52,685 bases of DNA, taken from Comamonadaceae bacterium (lineage in GTDB: Bacteria; Pseudomonadota; Gammaproteobacteria; Burkholderiales; Burkholderiaceae_C). The translations under genes were made by a program, and so were the position numbers. The notes below the pieces were generated by a model. The model worked only from the letters and a program-made list of their open reading frames with translations. It had not been told where the DNA came from and did not search any database. This document shows, piece after piece, positions 46,221-52,685 of the stretch (position 1 is the stretch's first letter; the number at the start of each line of letters is the position of its first letter). Where the stretch lies: positions 1 to 52,685 of the forward strand of contig CANFWV010000019.1 of NCBI GenBank assembly GCA_947450695.1. Direction: 5' to 3'.

Positions 46221-47507
46221 TTATTTCTTGGCCGAGGAGGCTGGCGCTGAAGCCGATGTAACACCTGCCGAGTCGGCTTTTGCCGGAGCGGAAGCCGCAC
46301 TAGCAGGTGCCGGCGCTGCAGCATCAGCGCTATCCTTCCAAGCCACAGGCTTGACTGGGGCATTGCCGCGCAGTTTCTGGAAGCCGTCCACCATCACTTG
46401 TTCACCGGCCTGCAGACCGTCCAAAATCACCCACTGACTGCCTTGGGAGTCGCCCACTTTGATCTTGCGCGGTGCCACCTTGCCATCGCTGGCGACGACC
46501 ATCACGGTATCACCTTGCGCCGTGCGCGTCACCGCCTGTTGTGGCAACAACATGGCGTTGCTGGCTTGAGCCTGCTCAAGTTGAACGCGCACATACAAAC
46601 CCGGCAACAACAAGCCCTTAGGGTTAGGAACTTCAGCACGCAGCGTGATCTGACCGGTGGCTTGATCGACCGACAAATCGGAGAATAACAAACGGCCCGC
46701 TTGGGCGTATGCACTGCCGTCTTCTAGCACCAAGCGCACCTTGACGGCTTCGTCGCCATTGGCACGTTTGAGCTGGCCGGCTTCAAGCGCCTTGCGCAGC
46801 TTCATCACTTCAGCTGCGGATTGGGTGAAATTGATGTACATAGGGTTGATCTGCTGAACCACCGCCAGCTGGGTGAACTCACCTTGACCAACCAACGCAC
46901 CTTCGGTCACCAGCGCGCGGCCGATGCGACCTGAAATCGGCGAGGTTACTGCGGCATAGTCGAGCGTGATCTTGGCTGTTTGGACGGCAGCTTTACCCAC
47001 AGCTACATCGGCCTCTGCCTGCTTCTGTGCCGCTTCAGCATTGGCAAATTCCTGCTTACTGACCGCATTGGCCTTGACCAACGGCTGGTAACGCTGGGCC
47101 AGCAAAGTGGCCTGCTCAAGATTCGCCTGCGCACGTGACAATGAGGCTTGTGCGCTGGCATAAGCAGCCGCATAAGGGGCTGAGTCAATGGTGAACAAGG
47201 CCTCGCCCGCCTTCACATCGCTGCCTTCCCGGAACAAACGCTTCTGCAAAATACCCGCTGCACGTGCCCGTACCTGAGCCACTCGTGATGCTTCTAAGCG
47301 ACCAGGCAATTCAGACATCAGACCAACATCACTGAGAGCGACTGTAACCACGCCGACTTGAGCCAGTGGCGGCGCCACCCCAACAGCGTCTTTGTTGCCC
47401 TGTCCGCAACCGGCCAACAAAACGGCCGCCAACAACCCACCGACCCACAAGGGACGGACATAAGGGGTCACTGAAACATCAGGCAAAAATGTGCTTGAGA
47501 AGGACAT
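46221..47507 (-). CDS. RND efflux periplasmic adaptor (AcrA/MexA-like lipoprotein)
   Basis: Links the inner pump to the outer channel. The 428-residue protein has a lipobox LLAGCG (Cys34), then the barrel-sandwich and hairpin parts (SELPGRLEASRVAQVRARAAG, GEALFTIDSAPY, DYAAVTSPISGRIGRALVTEG) and the beta-barrel (LFSDLSVDQATGQITLRAEV). The last 45 residues are rich in Ala, Ser and Pro. GAGGAA precedes the ATG. First gene of the efflux operon, facing the TetR gene. Confidence 0.95.
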   Translation of the reverse strand: MSFSSTFLPDVSVTPYVRPLWVGGLLAAVLLAGCGQGNKDAVGVAPPLAQVGVVTVALSDVGLMSELPGRLEASRVAQVRARAAGILQKRLFREGSDVKAGEALFTIDSAPYAAAYASAQASLSRAQANLEQATLLAQRYQPLVKANAVSKQEFANAEAAQKQAEADVAVGKAAVQTAKITLDYAAVTSPISGRIGRALVTEGALVGQGEFTQLAVVQQINPMYINFTQSAAEVMKLRKALEAGQLKRANGDEAVKVRLVLEDGSAYAQAGRLLFSDLSVDQATGQITLRAEVPNPKGLLLPGLYVRVQLEQAQASNAMLLPQQAVTRTAQGDTVMVVASDGKVAPRKIKVGDSQGSQWVILDGLQAGEQVMVDGFQKLRGNAPVKPVAWKDSADAAAPAPASAASAPAKADSAGVTSASAPASSAKK

Positions 47508-47606
47508 GCGGTTCCTCAGATAAACAAAAAAACGGGAGTATTAAAAACGACGCAGTCGCAGGACTTAAAAGTCTAGCGGAGGCAAAATTTTACAGAAAAT
47601 GTAGTT

Positions 47607-47626
47607 TACATTCCTTCTTGAATGTA
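47607..47626. promoter_or_regulatory. AcrR/TtgR-like operator between adaptor and TetR genes
   Basis: TACATTC-N6-GAATGTA is a perfect inverted repeat 45 bp before the TetR start. It closely resembles the E. coli acrAB operator, which has TACATACATT and GAATGTATGTA arms. It is placed to control both divergent units. Confidence 0.75.
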
Positions 47627-47670
47627 TATTGAAGGGATTAGTAATAACCCGAACATCAGGAAGTCAATAG

Positions 47671-48297
47671 TTGGTACGTCGTACTAAGGAAGAAGCACTC
47701 GCCACACGCCATCGGCTGCTGGATGCTGCCGAAATACTGTTTCTGGCTAAAGGTGTGTCTCATACCTCGCTGCAGGACATTGCCCGAAAGGCCGGAACCA
47801 CGCGTGGAGCGGTTTACTGGCATTTCAAGGACAAAGCAGATCTATTCAATGCCATGGTGGACAGGGTCACCTTGCCTTTAGAAGCCTCTTTGGAATTCTT
47901 GGCGCACGATGAGCAGGCCACGCCTTTGGCTCACGTTTTAAGCGGTATCCGCCAAGCATTACTGCGTATTGCCACAGACCCCCAAACGCGCCGTGTCTTT
48001 GAAGTGGCCACCCAGAAAGTTGAATATATCGATGAACTGCAGGCCATACGCTTACGCCACCTGCGCATTCGTAGCTCCTTTTTAGAGCAGATCGAACACG
48101 GCTTGGGGGCATCTGCATTTGCTCAGTCGAAAGTAATGCGTTTGCCTGGAGCCACCGCTGCCCTAGGCCTGCATGCCATGATTGATGGCTTAATCCAAAA
48201 CTGGATGCTTGACAACGCTGCCTTTGACTTGGTCAAAGTTGGACAAGAAGTCATGGTTGTTTATTTGGCTGGTTTGGGTTTGACACCCGAAAACTGA
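47671..48297 (+). CDS. TetR-family repressor of the efflux operon (AcrR/TtgR-like)
   Basis: A 208-residue regulator. The N-terminal helix-turn-helix reads TRHRLLDAAEILFLAKGVSH and IARKAGTTRGAVYWHFKDKADLF, the AcrR/TtgR/MtrR version. The C-terminal ligand domain is of the same group (HLRIRSSFLEQIEHG). The start is TTG at 47671 with AGGAAG 8 nt upstream. Divergence from the pump operon with an AcrR-like operator between them supports local repression released by pump substrates. Confidence 0.93.
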   Translation: MVRRTKEEALATRHRLLDAAEILFLAKGVSHTSLQDIARKAGTTRGAVYWHFKDKADLFNAMVDRVTLPLEASLEFLAHDEQATPLAHVLSGIRQALLRIATDPQTRRVFEVATQKVEYIDELQAIRLRHLRIRSSFLEQIEHGLGASAFAQSKVMRLPGATAALGLHAMIDGLIQNWMLDNAAFDLVKVGQEVMVVYLAGLGLTPEN

Positions 48298-48304
48298 AGA
48301 CATG

Positions 48305-48943
48305 TCAGTGCAGGTGACGCGGTTTGCGTCCACCACCATGCCCAGCCCCCCCCTGCGAGCCGCCTTGTCCCCTCGGCGGCTTACCCAACTGCATCGAATT
48401 GACCAGCGAATTAAAACGATTTTCAAAGAGCTTATCCACTGCAGCAACCACTTCGCCCAACTCCGAAGCGTCAAAGTGCCGCTCCATCAAGCTGATCGTG
48501 TCTTGCACCAACAAATCGCGTTGTACCTGCATGATGGCCGCAGGCGTTGGGCCAACAAAGTACATCGCAAAGTCATCGCGAGCGTCACCAGCGTTGTCCA
48601 TTTCTTCATCGTCGTCATCAAAGTCGGCGTCGTAAAACGTGACTTCGATGGGGGCGCCACTTTCAGCGAGATCATTCAAGGCCATGCACATTTCGTCAAG
48701 CGCTTGACGAAAGTCCTCATCACCTGAAACTGTCCAGCACATCTGCAACAAATGCGCTTTGGCATCAAGGCGAATGCCGGGCTCTTCTTCGTACGAACTG
48801 GCTGCGCCATCCACCAAAGACTTGGCGCCTGCATATTTCCAAAGCGGTTTAAGCGCCTCTTGCAGCTGCTCAAAGTCGACTTCGGCCCGCAACGGGACTT
48901 CGCCGTGCACATGAATTTCAAAGGGAGGGTTGTAACGAGGCAT
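48305..48943 (-). CDS. uncharacterised acidic protein (DUF6806-like)
   Basis: A 212-residue cytoplasmic protein without signal or membrane segments. It starts MPRYNPPFEIHVHGEVPL, has an acidic stretch (YDADFDDDDEEMD, about 118-130), a motif FVGPTPAAIMQVQRDLLVQD and a glycine/histidine-rich tail (GGAGHGGGRKPRHLH). I believe this is a family restricted to Comamonadaceae and relatives (DUF6806), from memory. The ATG at 48943 fits the family; an ATG at 48973 and a longer frame upstream are less likely. It converges with the TetR gene, 7 bp apart. Function unknown. Confidence 0.8.
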   Translation of the reverse strand: MPRYNPPFEIHVHGEVPLRAEVDFEQLQEALKPLWKYAGAKSLVDGAASSYEEEPGIRLDAKAHLLQMCWTVSGDEDFRQALDEMCMALNDLAESGAPIEVTFYDADFDDDDEEMDNAGDARDDFAMYFVGPTPAAIMQVQRDLLVQDTISLMERHFDASELGEVVAAVDKLFENRFNSLVNSMQLGKPPRGQGGSQGGAGHGGGRKPRHLH

Positions 48944-49287
48944 AAATCTGATCTTACCTATTTGTAGCCCCATCTTGCCGCCATCACACGAGCTTGGGCA
49001 TTCAAATGCAAACGGCCTGAGCCTGAGGATTGATATTGGGTGAAGAATTTGACAACCCATAAAGGGCCATGCAATTGATCGCATTGTCGAACAAAAAAGT
49101 GCGGAAATCACCGCCACCGTTTGATTTTGAAGCGACTGATGACGGGAAAAATCCATTATGTCGGGCAACAAGGATGACGAACACCTACAAAAGAGTATCT
49201 CGATTTCCGACAGAACGATCCCAAACCACCGAGGAGAGTGAAATTTACCGCTCGCATTGGATGCGGTCAATATGAAAGGTGTTCATC
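48944..49287. other. intergenic region between the DUF6806-like and DUF4148 genes
   Basis: This 344-bp stretch holds the start regions of two divergent genes. I see no convincing protein frame and no RNA gene. Short open frames exist on both strands but lack ribosome-binding sites and have unlikely composition. The part near 49190-49270 should carry the DUF4148 gene promoter; no clean -35/-10 pair stands out. Confidence 0.5.
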
Positions 49288-49713
49288 ATGAAATACGCAA
49301 ATTTATCGACTCTCGGTTCGGTCATCATGCTGTCGGTGGCGTCTCTGGCGACCAGTAACGCCTTAGCGGCCGACCCCGGTATGCCGAAGACCCGTGCAGA
49401 AGTGCTCCAAGAGTTGAACGAAGCAGAACGGAATGGAGAGATCAAAGCTACAGATTTGGATGGGTGGCCTCTAAACCAGCATCCGCCTATGACAAAGGGG
49501 CCCAACCTCACACGTGAACAAGTCCGCAAAGAGTTAGAGGATGCCGAACGGAGCGGTGAGATACAAGCTACAGATTTGGACGGTTGGCCACTCGATCAGC
49601 ATCCCCCAAAATCAGCAGAACCGAGCCTCACCCGTGAACAGGTCCGCAAAGAGAGGGAGGACGCTCAGCGAAACCCAGAAAAATCTGTGTGGCCAAAGAG
49701 TTATGACAATTAA
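49288..49713 (+). CDS. secreted DUF4148-family protein with tandem repeats
   Basis: A 141-residue exported protein. A signal peptide (about 1-27, ending NALA) is followed by three tandem units: residues 34-73, 74-113 and a shortened 114-141. Each begins with a TREQV-like helix start and has an EAERNGEI-like stretch; the two full units share ATDLDGWPL and QHPP. The pattern is that of DUF4148, common in Burkholderiales and of unknown function. AAAGG precedes the ATG at 49288. No neighbour hints at a role. Repeat number may vary among strains. Confidence 0.85.
   Translation: MKYANLSTLGSVIMLSVASLATSNALAADPGMPKTRAEVLQELNEAERNGEIKATDLDGWPLNQHPPMTKGPNLTREQVRKELEDAERSGEIQATDLDGWPLDQHPPKSAEPSLTREQVRKEREDAQRNPEKSVWPKSYDN
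49387..49710 (+). repeat. 120-bp tandem repeat inside the DUF4148 gene
   Basis: Unit 1 starts at 49387, unit 2 at 49507, and a partial unit 3 at 49627, an exact 120-bp (40-codon) period. Units 1 and 2 share the run GCTACAGATTTGGA. Units 2 and 3 share CTCAC-CGTGAACA-GTCCGCAAAGAG with few changes. Confidence 0.9.
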
Positions 49714-49818
49714 TCGACAACTGTGCGACCAACAAAGTTGAGAGATCTTGATTGCTTAAGGGTCGCCTGACTGTGTGATATAGACCCTTCCAACTGTAAA
49801 GAGTGTGGTGGGTGAAGA

Positions 49819-49905
49819 TGGTGCCCCGGACCAGACTTGAACTGGTAAGACCTTTCGATCGAGAGATTTTAAGTCTCTTGTGTTTACCGATTTCACCACC
49901 GGGGC
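49819..49905 (-). tRNA. tRNA-Leu (anticodon UAA)
   Basis: Read on the minus strand the acceptor stem is GCCCCGG/CCGGGGC followed by A and an encoded CCA. The anticodon loop is CTTAAAA with anticodon TAA at 49871-49869, on an AGAGA/TCTCT stem. The long variable arm (about 87 nt in all) is typical of tRNA-Leu. The T-arm has GGTTCAAGTC-type sequence (CAGTTCAAGTCTG). A CATAAT -10 element lies at 49919-49914. Confidence 0.97.
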
Positions 49906-49965
49906 TGCCGGGAATTATGCCTCTTTTGCAGCCCCTAATCGGGGGTCGTGCGGACACGATGCGTC

Positions 49966-51009
49966 TTAACCTTGCATCAACTCCACTGCACTGAACAAAG
50001 CACGCATGGCAGAGGCTTCTATATTTCGCGTAATGAAAACCAAGCGCGAACCGGTGTCTCCGCTGGGCCAGCGATCCAGCGGCAGGGGCGGATGAAAAAC
50101 ATGGCCCACCCCTTGAACGACAACCGGGTTGCCTTCAACGTTAACGATGCCCTTGACTCGCAATAAATCTTTGCCGCGCAGGGAAATGGCCAGTTCCATA
50201 GCAGCAGAAAAAGATGCCCAAGTGAAGGGTTGATCAAAACGCAGGGACAAGGTTTTGACAGCCGGATCATGCCGCGCGGGAAGCCGGTCGCCAAGGTATG
50301 ACTCTCCAGGTTGTTTGATGTCATCTTTAGGCTTGAGCTCGCCCAGAAAGTGGAGAGTGTCGTCACCCGCGCGTGCGCTCGTCAGCCCAATACCAATCAA
50401 ATCGTGGGGGTGTAAATCGCCCATGCTGCAGGGCCTAATCTCTGCGCGCGGGTTGATCGTGCTGATGGCGAGCGTTAAATCAAAAATGTCCGCATCGCAA
50501 GCCAAATCGCCTTTGGTGATGAAGATTCGATCCGCCAATGCAATCTGATGTTCAGGCTCGGGGTTCTCTTCCAATTGAGTCAATCCATTGACCGCATCCA
50601 CCAAGGTCACTACGCCATCGAGCCGGTAGTGCGCGCCAAGCATGCTGTCACTCGCCAAGGTTTGAATCACAGGGGCTGGGTCCGCTAGCCCAGTGGTTTC
50701 AATCATGACCCGATCAAAGTCAGGAATTTGACCCGCGCGTCGCTCTCCAAAAAGCGCACGCAATGTTTCCTGTAAGTCGGTCCGCACCGAGCAACACAAA
50801 CAACCATTGGCCAGTAAACTGACATTTTCGGACGACATTTTGACAAGATCGTTGTCGATCCCGACCTCGCCGATCTCGTTGATGACCACGGCAACACGGT
50901 CCATCTCAGGGTGCCGTAGCAAACGACTGATCAGGGTGGTCTTGCCGCTACCCAAGAAACCCGTGATGAGTGTGACCGGAATTTTGCCGGCTAAGGGATC
51001 CCGCTTCAT
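49966..51009 (-). CDS. CobW/COG0523-family GTPase, putative metal chaperone
   Basis: A 347-residue G3E-family GTPase. Walker A is GFLGSGKTT (17-25), the metal-binding CxCC is GCLCCSV (C70, C72, C73), Walker B is near VVINEIGEVGID, and the GTP base motif is ITKGDL. A C-terminal CobW_C domain follows. COG0523 proteins deliver zinc, cobalt or other metals. No cobalamin or nitrile hydratase genes are near, so the zinc (YjiA/ZigA) type is the best guess. It starts 17 bp after the LVIVD gene, so the two are an operon. Confidence 0.9.
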   Translation of the reverse strand: MKRDPLAGKIPVTLITGFLGSGKTTLISRLLRHPEMDRVAVVINEIGEVGIDNDLVKMSSENVSLLANGCLCCSVRTDLQETLRALFGERRAGQIPDFDRVMIETTGLADPAPVIQTLASDSMLGAHYRLDGVVTLVDAVNGLTQLEENPEPEHQIALADRIFITKGDLACDADIFDLTLAISTINPRAEIRPCSMGDLHPHDLIGIGLTSARAGDDTLHFLGELKPKDDIKQPGESYLGDRLPARHDPAVKTLSLRFDQPFTWASFSAAMELAISLRGKDLLRVKGIVNVEGNPVVVQGVGHVFHPPLPLDRWPSGDTGSRLVFITRNIEASAMRALFSAVELMQG

Positions 51010-51026
51010 GGGCTGACTTTCGGTAC

Positions 51027-52280
51027 TCAGATGTTCATTTCAAGAATGTAGAGTCCGCCGCCAAAACGGTCAATCGTGTAGACCAACCGACGGTCATCGA
51101 CGAACACATCGTTGAGCTGAACGGCCCCAGCCGGAGCCAGTCGTGGTGTGCCGGGGACGAAATAAGCGACCTCTTCGACTTGGTAAGGGTTAGTCGTGTC
51201 ATAGACACGAACACCAGCATTAAAAAAAGTCCCGATGATCAAGGTATCCGATTTGAAGGACACAGGAAGCGGCAAATTCTCATGCAGGTTGTGCGCACCG
51301 AAGCGTCCGCCGCGCTTAGCGAATGCATCGTATGGTGGCGCCGGGAATGTTGATATCGGCACTGGGTTCGCATCTGAGCGAGCGTCCACCATCCACACCA
51401 ACTTCGGCCAGTCTTTGCCGTCGTCTTGCACGCACTCGTCACTGACAACCCACAGCCCGCGATCAAACAATGGCAGCACCGTGTGCGTGAATCCGTTGAA
51501 AGGTGGCGAGTGATTCCAATGCGACACCATCTTGATATCCGAGAGATTCGAAATATCTAGAACAATCGCACCACCATCGATGTAGCCCACGTAAGCTCGG
51601 TCTGGCTGCTGGGGAAACACATTGGTGTTGTGCGCGCGAAAGCCGGTATCAAATTGCGCAGGAAGTCGCGGCGGCTGCGGAGCAGCGTCGCCAACGCGAG
51701 TGCCTGGGTACCACCAGCGCCCGGTTTCGACCGGTTTGCTTGGATTGGAAATATCCACAATTCGGTAGATTTGGTCGTCTTTCGGATTGTGCGGCTGAAA
51801 GTCATGTGCGCCTGAAGAAATGTGCACAGTCTTCCCATCGACAAACCAAACCGCATGCACACCACGAGAGTAAGGGCCGGAGCAGTCAAAATGTGAAATG
51901 AACTTGGGTTGCTCAGGTATAGATATGTCGTAAATATCAAAGCCAGCTGGCTTCATGTTCACGTCTTGAGTCTGCTTGGCAACAACCATCAAGTTGCCAA
52001 CGACATCCAAAGAATTCGAACGGACCTTCATGTGCGGGAGTTCGGTCTGCACCACAACACGGGGATTTTTCGGGTCGGTGACATCGACGCCGGTGAAGTT
52101 TTTAGGCGCGGACTCATGTGCCATCCACAGAATTCGCCGGCCGTCATCGGCTTGTTGCATGGCAATGCCCTCTCCCATTCCACCGAACCCATCGAGTTCG
52201 TGGTGAGATAACAGGGTCATGTTGTGGACCATGGTTTGCTGGCTGCGATTTTTCAGCGTCATCATGTCAGGCGTGCTCAT
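51027..52280 (-). CDS. LVIVD-repeat beta-propeller protein
   Basis: A 417-residue protein with no signal peptide. Repeated units of type VDVTDPKNPRVV, YDISIPEQPKFI, VDISNPSKPVET and YDTTNPYQVEEV are the LVIVD pattern and predict a beta-propeller. Several conserved His are present (HSPPFNGFTHT, AHNLHENLP), which could bind metal. I use the ATG at 52280; a TTG one codon upstream and ATGs further in are alternatives. A short imperfect hairpin (GTTC, GGT / ACC, GAAC) lies at 52301-52321. Function unknown; pairing with a metal GTPase suggests a metal-linked enzyme or client. Confidence 0.8.
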   Translation of the reverse strand: MSTPDMMTLKNRSQQTMVHNMTLLSHHELDGFGGMGEGIAMQQADDGRRILWMAHESAPKNFTGVDVTDPKNPRVVVQTELPHMKVRSNSLDVVGNLMVVAKQTQDVNMKPAGFDIYDISIPEQPKFISHFDCSGPYSRGVHAVWFVDGKTVHISSGAHDFQPHNPKDDQIYRIVDISNPSKPVETGRWWYPGTRVGDAAPQPPRLPAQFDTGFRAHNTNVFPQQPDRAYVGYIDGGAIVLDISNLSDIKMVSHWNHSPPFNGFTHTVLPLFDRGLWVVSDECVQDDGKDWPKLVWMVDARSDANPVPISTFPAPPYDAFAKRGGRFGAHNLHENLPLPVSFKSDTLIIGTFFNAGVRVYDTTNPYQVEEVAYFVPGTPRLAPAGAVQLNDVFVDDRRLVYTIDRFGGGLYILEMNI

Positions 52281-52497
52281 CAATTGCTTTCTAAAGTCGG
52301 GTTCGGGTATTTTTACCGAACAATCAGCTTCAATTTAGTTGTATTTAATGACTCTTCGTACATCAGTCAATCTTGGCGGACTTAGCAGTCGAGTCCAACT
52401 GGAGAGAGTAGTGAGATTCATCCGCACTGTCTAATGATTTTTTGCTTGTGTGGCATTCCCCCAAATCAATTTCAAAGCAAGGTAGATGGCTCAGGCG

Positions 52498-52532
52498 AAA
52501 AAAAAGGACAGCACTGAAAGTGCTGTCCTTTT
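52498..52532 (-). terminator. intrinsic terminator of tRNA-Gly
   Basis: AAAAGGACAGCAC and GTGCTGTCCTTTT form a perfect 13-bp stem with a 5-nt loop. On the minus strand the stem is followed by a run of eight T (52505-52498). It begins 6 nt after the tRNA 3' end. Confidence 0.95.
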
Positions 52533-52537
52533 CAACT

Positions 52538-52613
52538 TGGAGCGGGAGAAGAGTCTCGAACTCTCGACCTCAACCTTGGCAAGGTTGCGCTCTACCAACT
52601 GAGCTACTCCCGC
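52538..52613 (-). tRNA. tRNA-Gly (anticodon GCC)
   Basis: On the minus strand: acceptor GCGGGAG/CTCCCGC, D-arm AGCTCAGTTGGTAGAGC, anticodon loop TTGCCAA with GCC at 52580-52578, T-arm GAGAGTTCGAGACTC, discriminator T and an encoded CCA. Total 76 nt. Confidence 0.98.
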
Positions 52614-52625
52614 GTTTCAGATCGA

Positions 52626-52631
52626 ATTATA
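52626..52631 (-). promoter_or_regulatory. -10 element of the tRNA-Gly promoter
   Basis: A consensus TATAAT on the minus strand lies 12 bp before the tRNA 5' end, giving a start a few bases upstream of the mature tRNA. The -35 is poor. Confidence 0.65.
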
Positions 52632-52685
52632 GCTTGGATTTTTCACCACTTTGTGAGCCAAGCAAAAAACTTTCTAATGATTCAA

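Noticed and set aside
48944..49270. Upstream extension of the DUF6806-like protein by about 109 residues
   Set aside because: The added part has no conserved look and many Cys/Ser/Arg; the family start fits ATG 48943.
49758..49789. AAGGGTC/GACCCTT inverted repeat as terminator near tRNA-Leu
   Set aside because: Seven-bp arms with an 18-nt loop and no T-run; too weak to call.
1..52685. Mobile elements, prophage or CRISPR arrays
   Set aside because: No transposase, integrase, phage gene, or regularly spaced repeat was found; gene content is ordinary chromosomal.

Overview
The window looks like ordinary chromosomal DNA of a betaproteobacterium of order Burkholderiales, most likely family Comamonadaceae (Rhodoferax/Polaromonas-like). 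This is inferred from the thrS-infC order, the fnr-hemN-cco block, a Bug-type solute-binding protein, a DUF4148 protein, a DUF6806-like protein and a fused MrpA/MrpB subunit. Nearly every stretch is tightly coding. I see no transposase, integrase, prophage or CRISPR array, and no clearly broken gene.

Layout. 1-3.6 kb (minus strand): the start of infC (ATC start codon), thrS and the isocitrate lyase gene aceA. 3.9-8 kb (minus): a four-gene PotFGHI-type polyamine ABC importer. 8-19.6 kb: a low-oxygen respiration island. It holds the regulator fnr (plus strand) and, on the minus strand, hemN with a TauE/SafE-like membrane protein, ccoNOQP (cbb3 oxidase), ccoG, ccoH, ccoI, ccoS and one unnamed small membrane protein; a universal stress gene is on the plus strand. 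Three FNR boxes (TTGAT/C-N4-ATCAA) lie exactly in the three intergenic control regions. 19.6-24.6 kb (minus): a malonate operon matR-mcd-bug-matB with a 16-bp perfect palindrome before matR. 24.7-29.8 kb: lgt, ilvD, a small cytochrome c and acs. 30-36.7 kb (plus): yqhA and a six-gene Mrp/Pha cation/proton antiporter operon. 36.7-41.5 kb: fumC and fumA (two unrelated fumarases, divergent), murI and a bacterial alternative oxidase. 41.6-48.3 kb: an RND tripartite efflux operon and its divergent TetR regulator, with an AcrR-like operator between. 48.3-52.7 kb: a DUF6806-like protein, a secreted DUF4148 protein with a 120-bp tandem repeat, tRNA-Leu(UAA), a CobW-type GTPase paired with an LVIVD beta-propeller protein, and tRNA-Gly(GCC).

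How it fits together. The genes describe an aerobe able to live at low oxygen. FNR senses oxygen loss and is placed to drive the high-affinity cbb3 oxidase, its copper loading (ccoI), anaerobic haem synthesis (hemN) and a Usp protein. A cyanide-insensitive alternative oxidase gives a second, non-pumping route for electrons. Carbon enters as acetate (acs), malonate (matB, mcd) and polyamines (pot). Acetyl-CoA can then use the glyoxylate shunt (aceA) and either of two fumarases.

The most unusual signals are: the terminator-shaped hairpin placed directly before the thrS start; the uncharacterised small membrane gene between ccoH and fnr; the FNR box so close to ccoI that the first possible ccoI start is doubtful; the isolated alternative oxidase; and the malonate operon in which a Tat-exported Bug protein stands where a permease is expected. 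I found no clear evidence of a wholly undescribed system.
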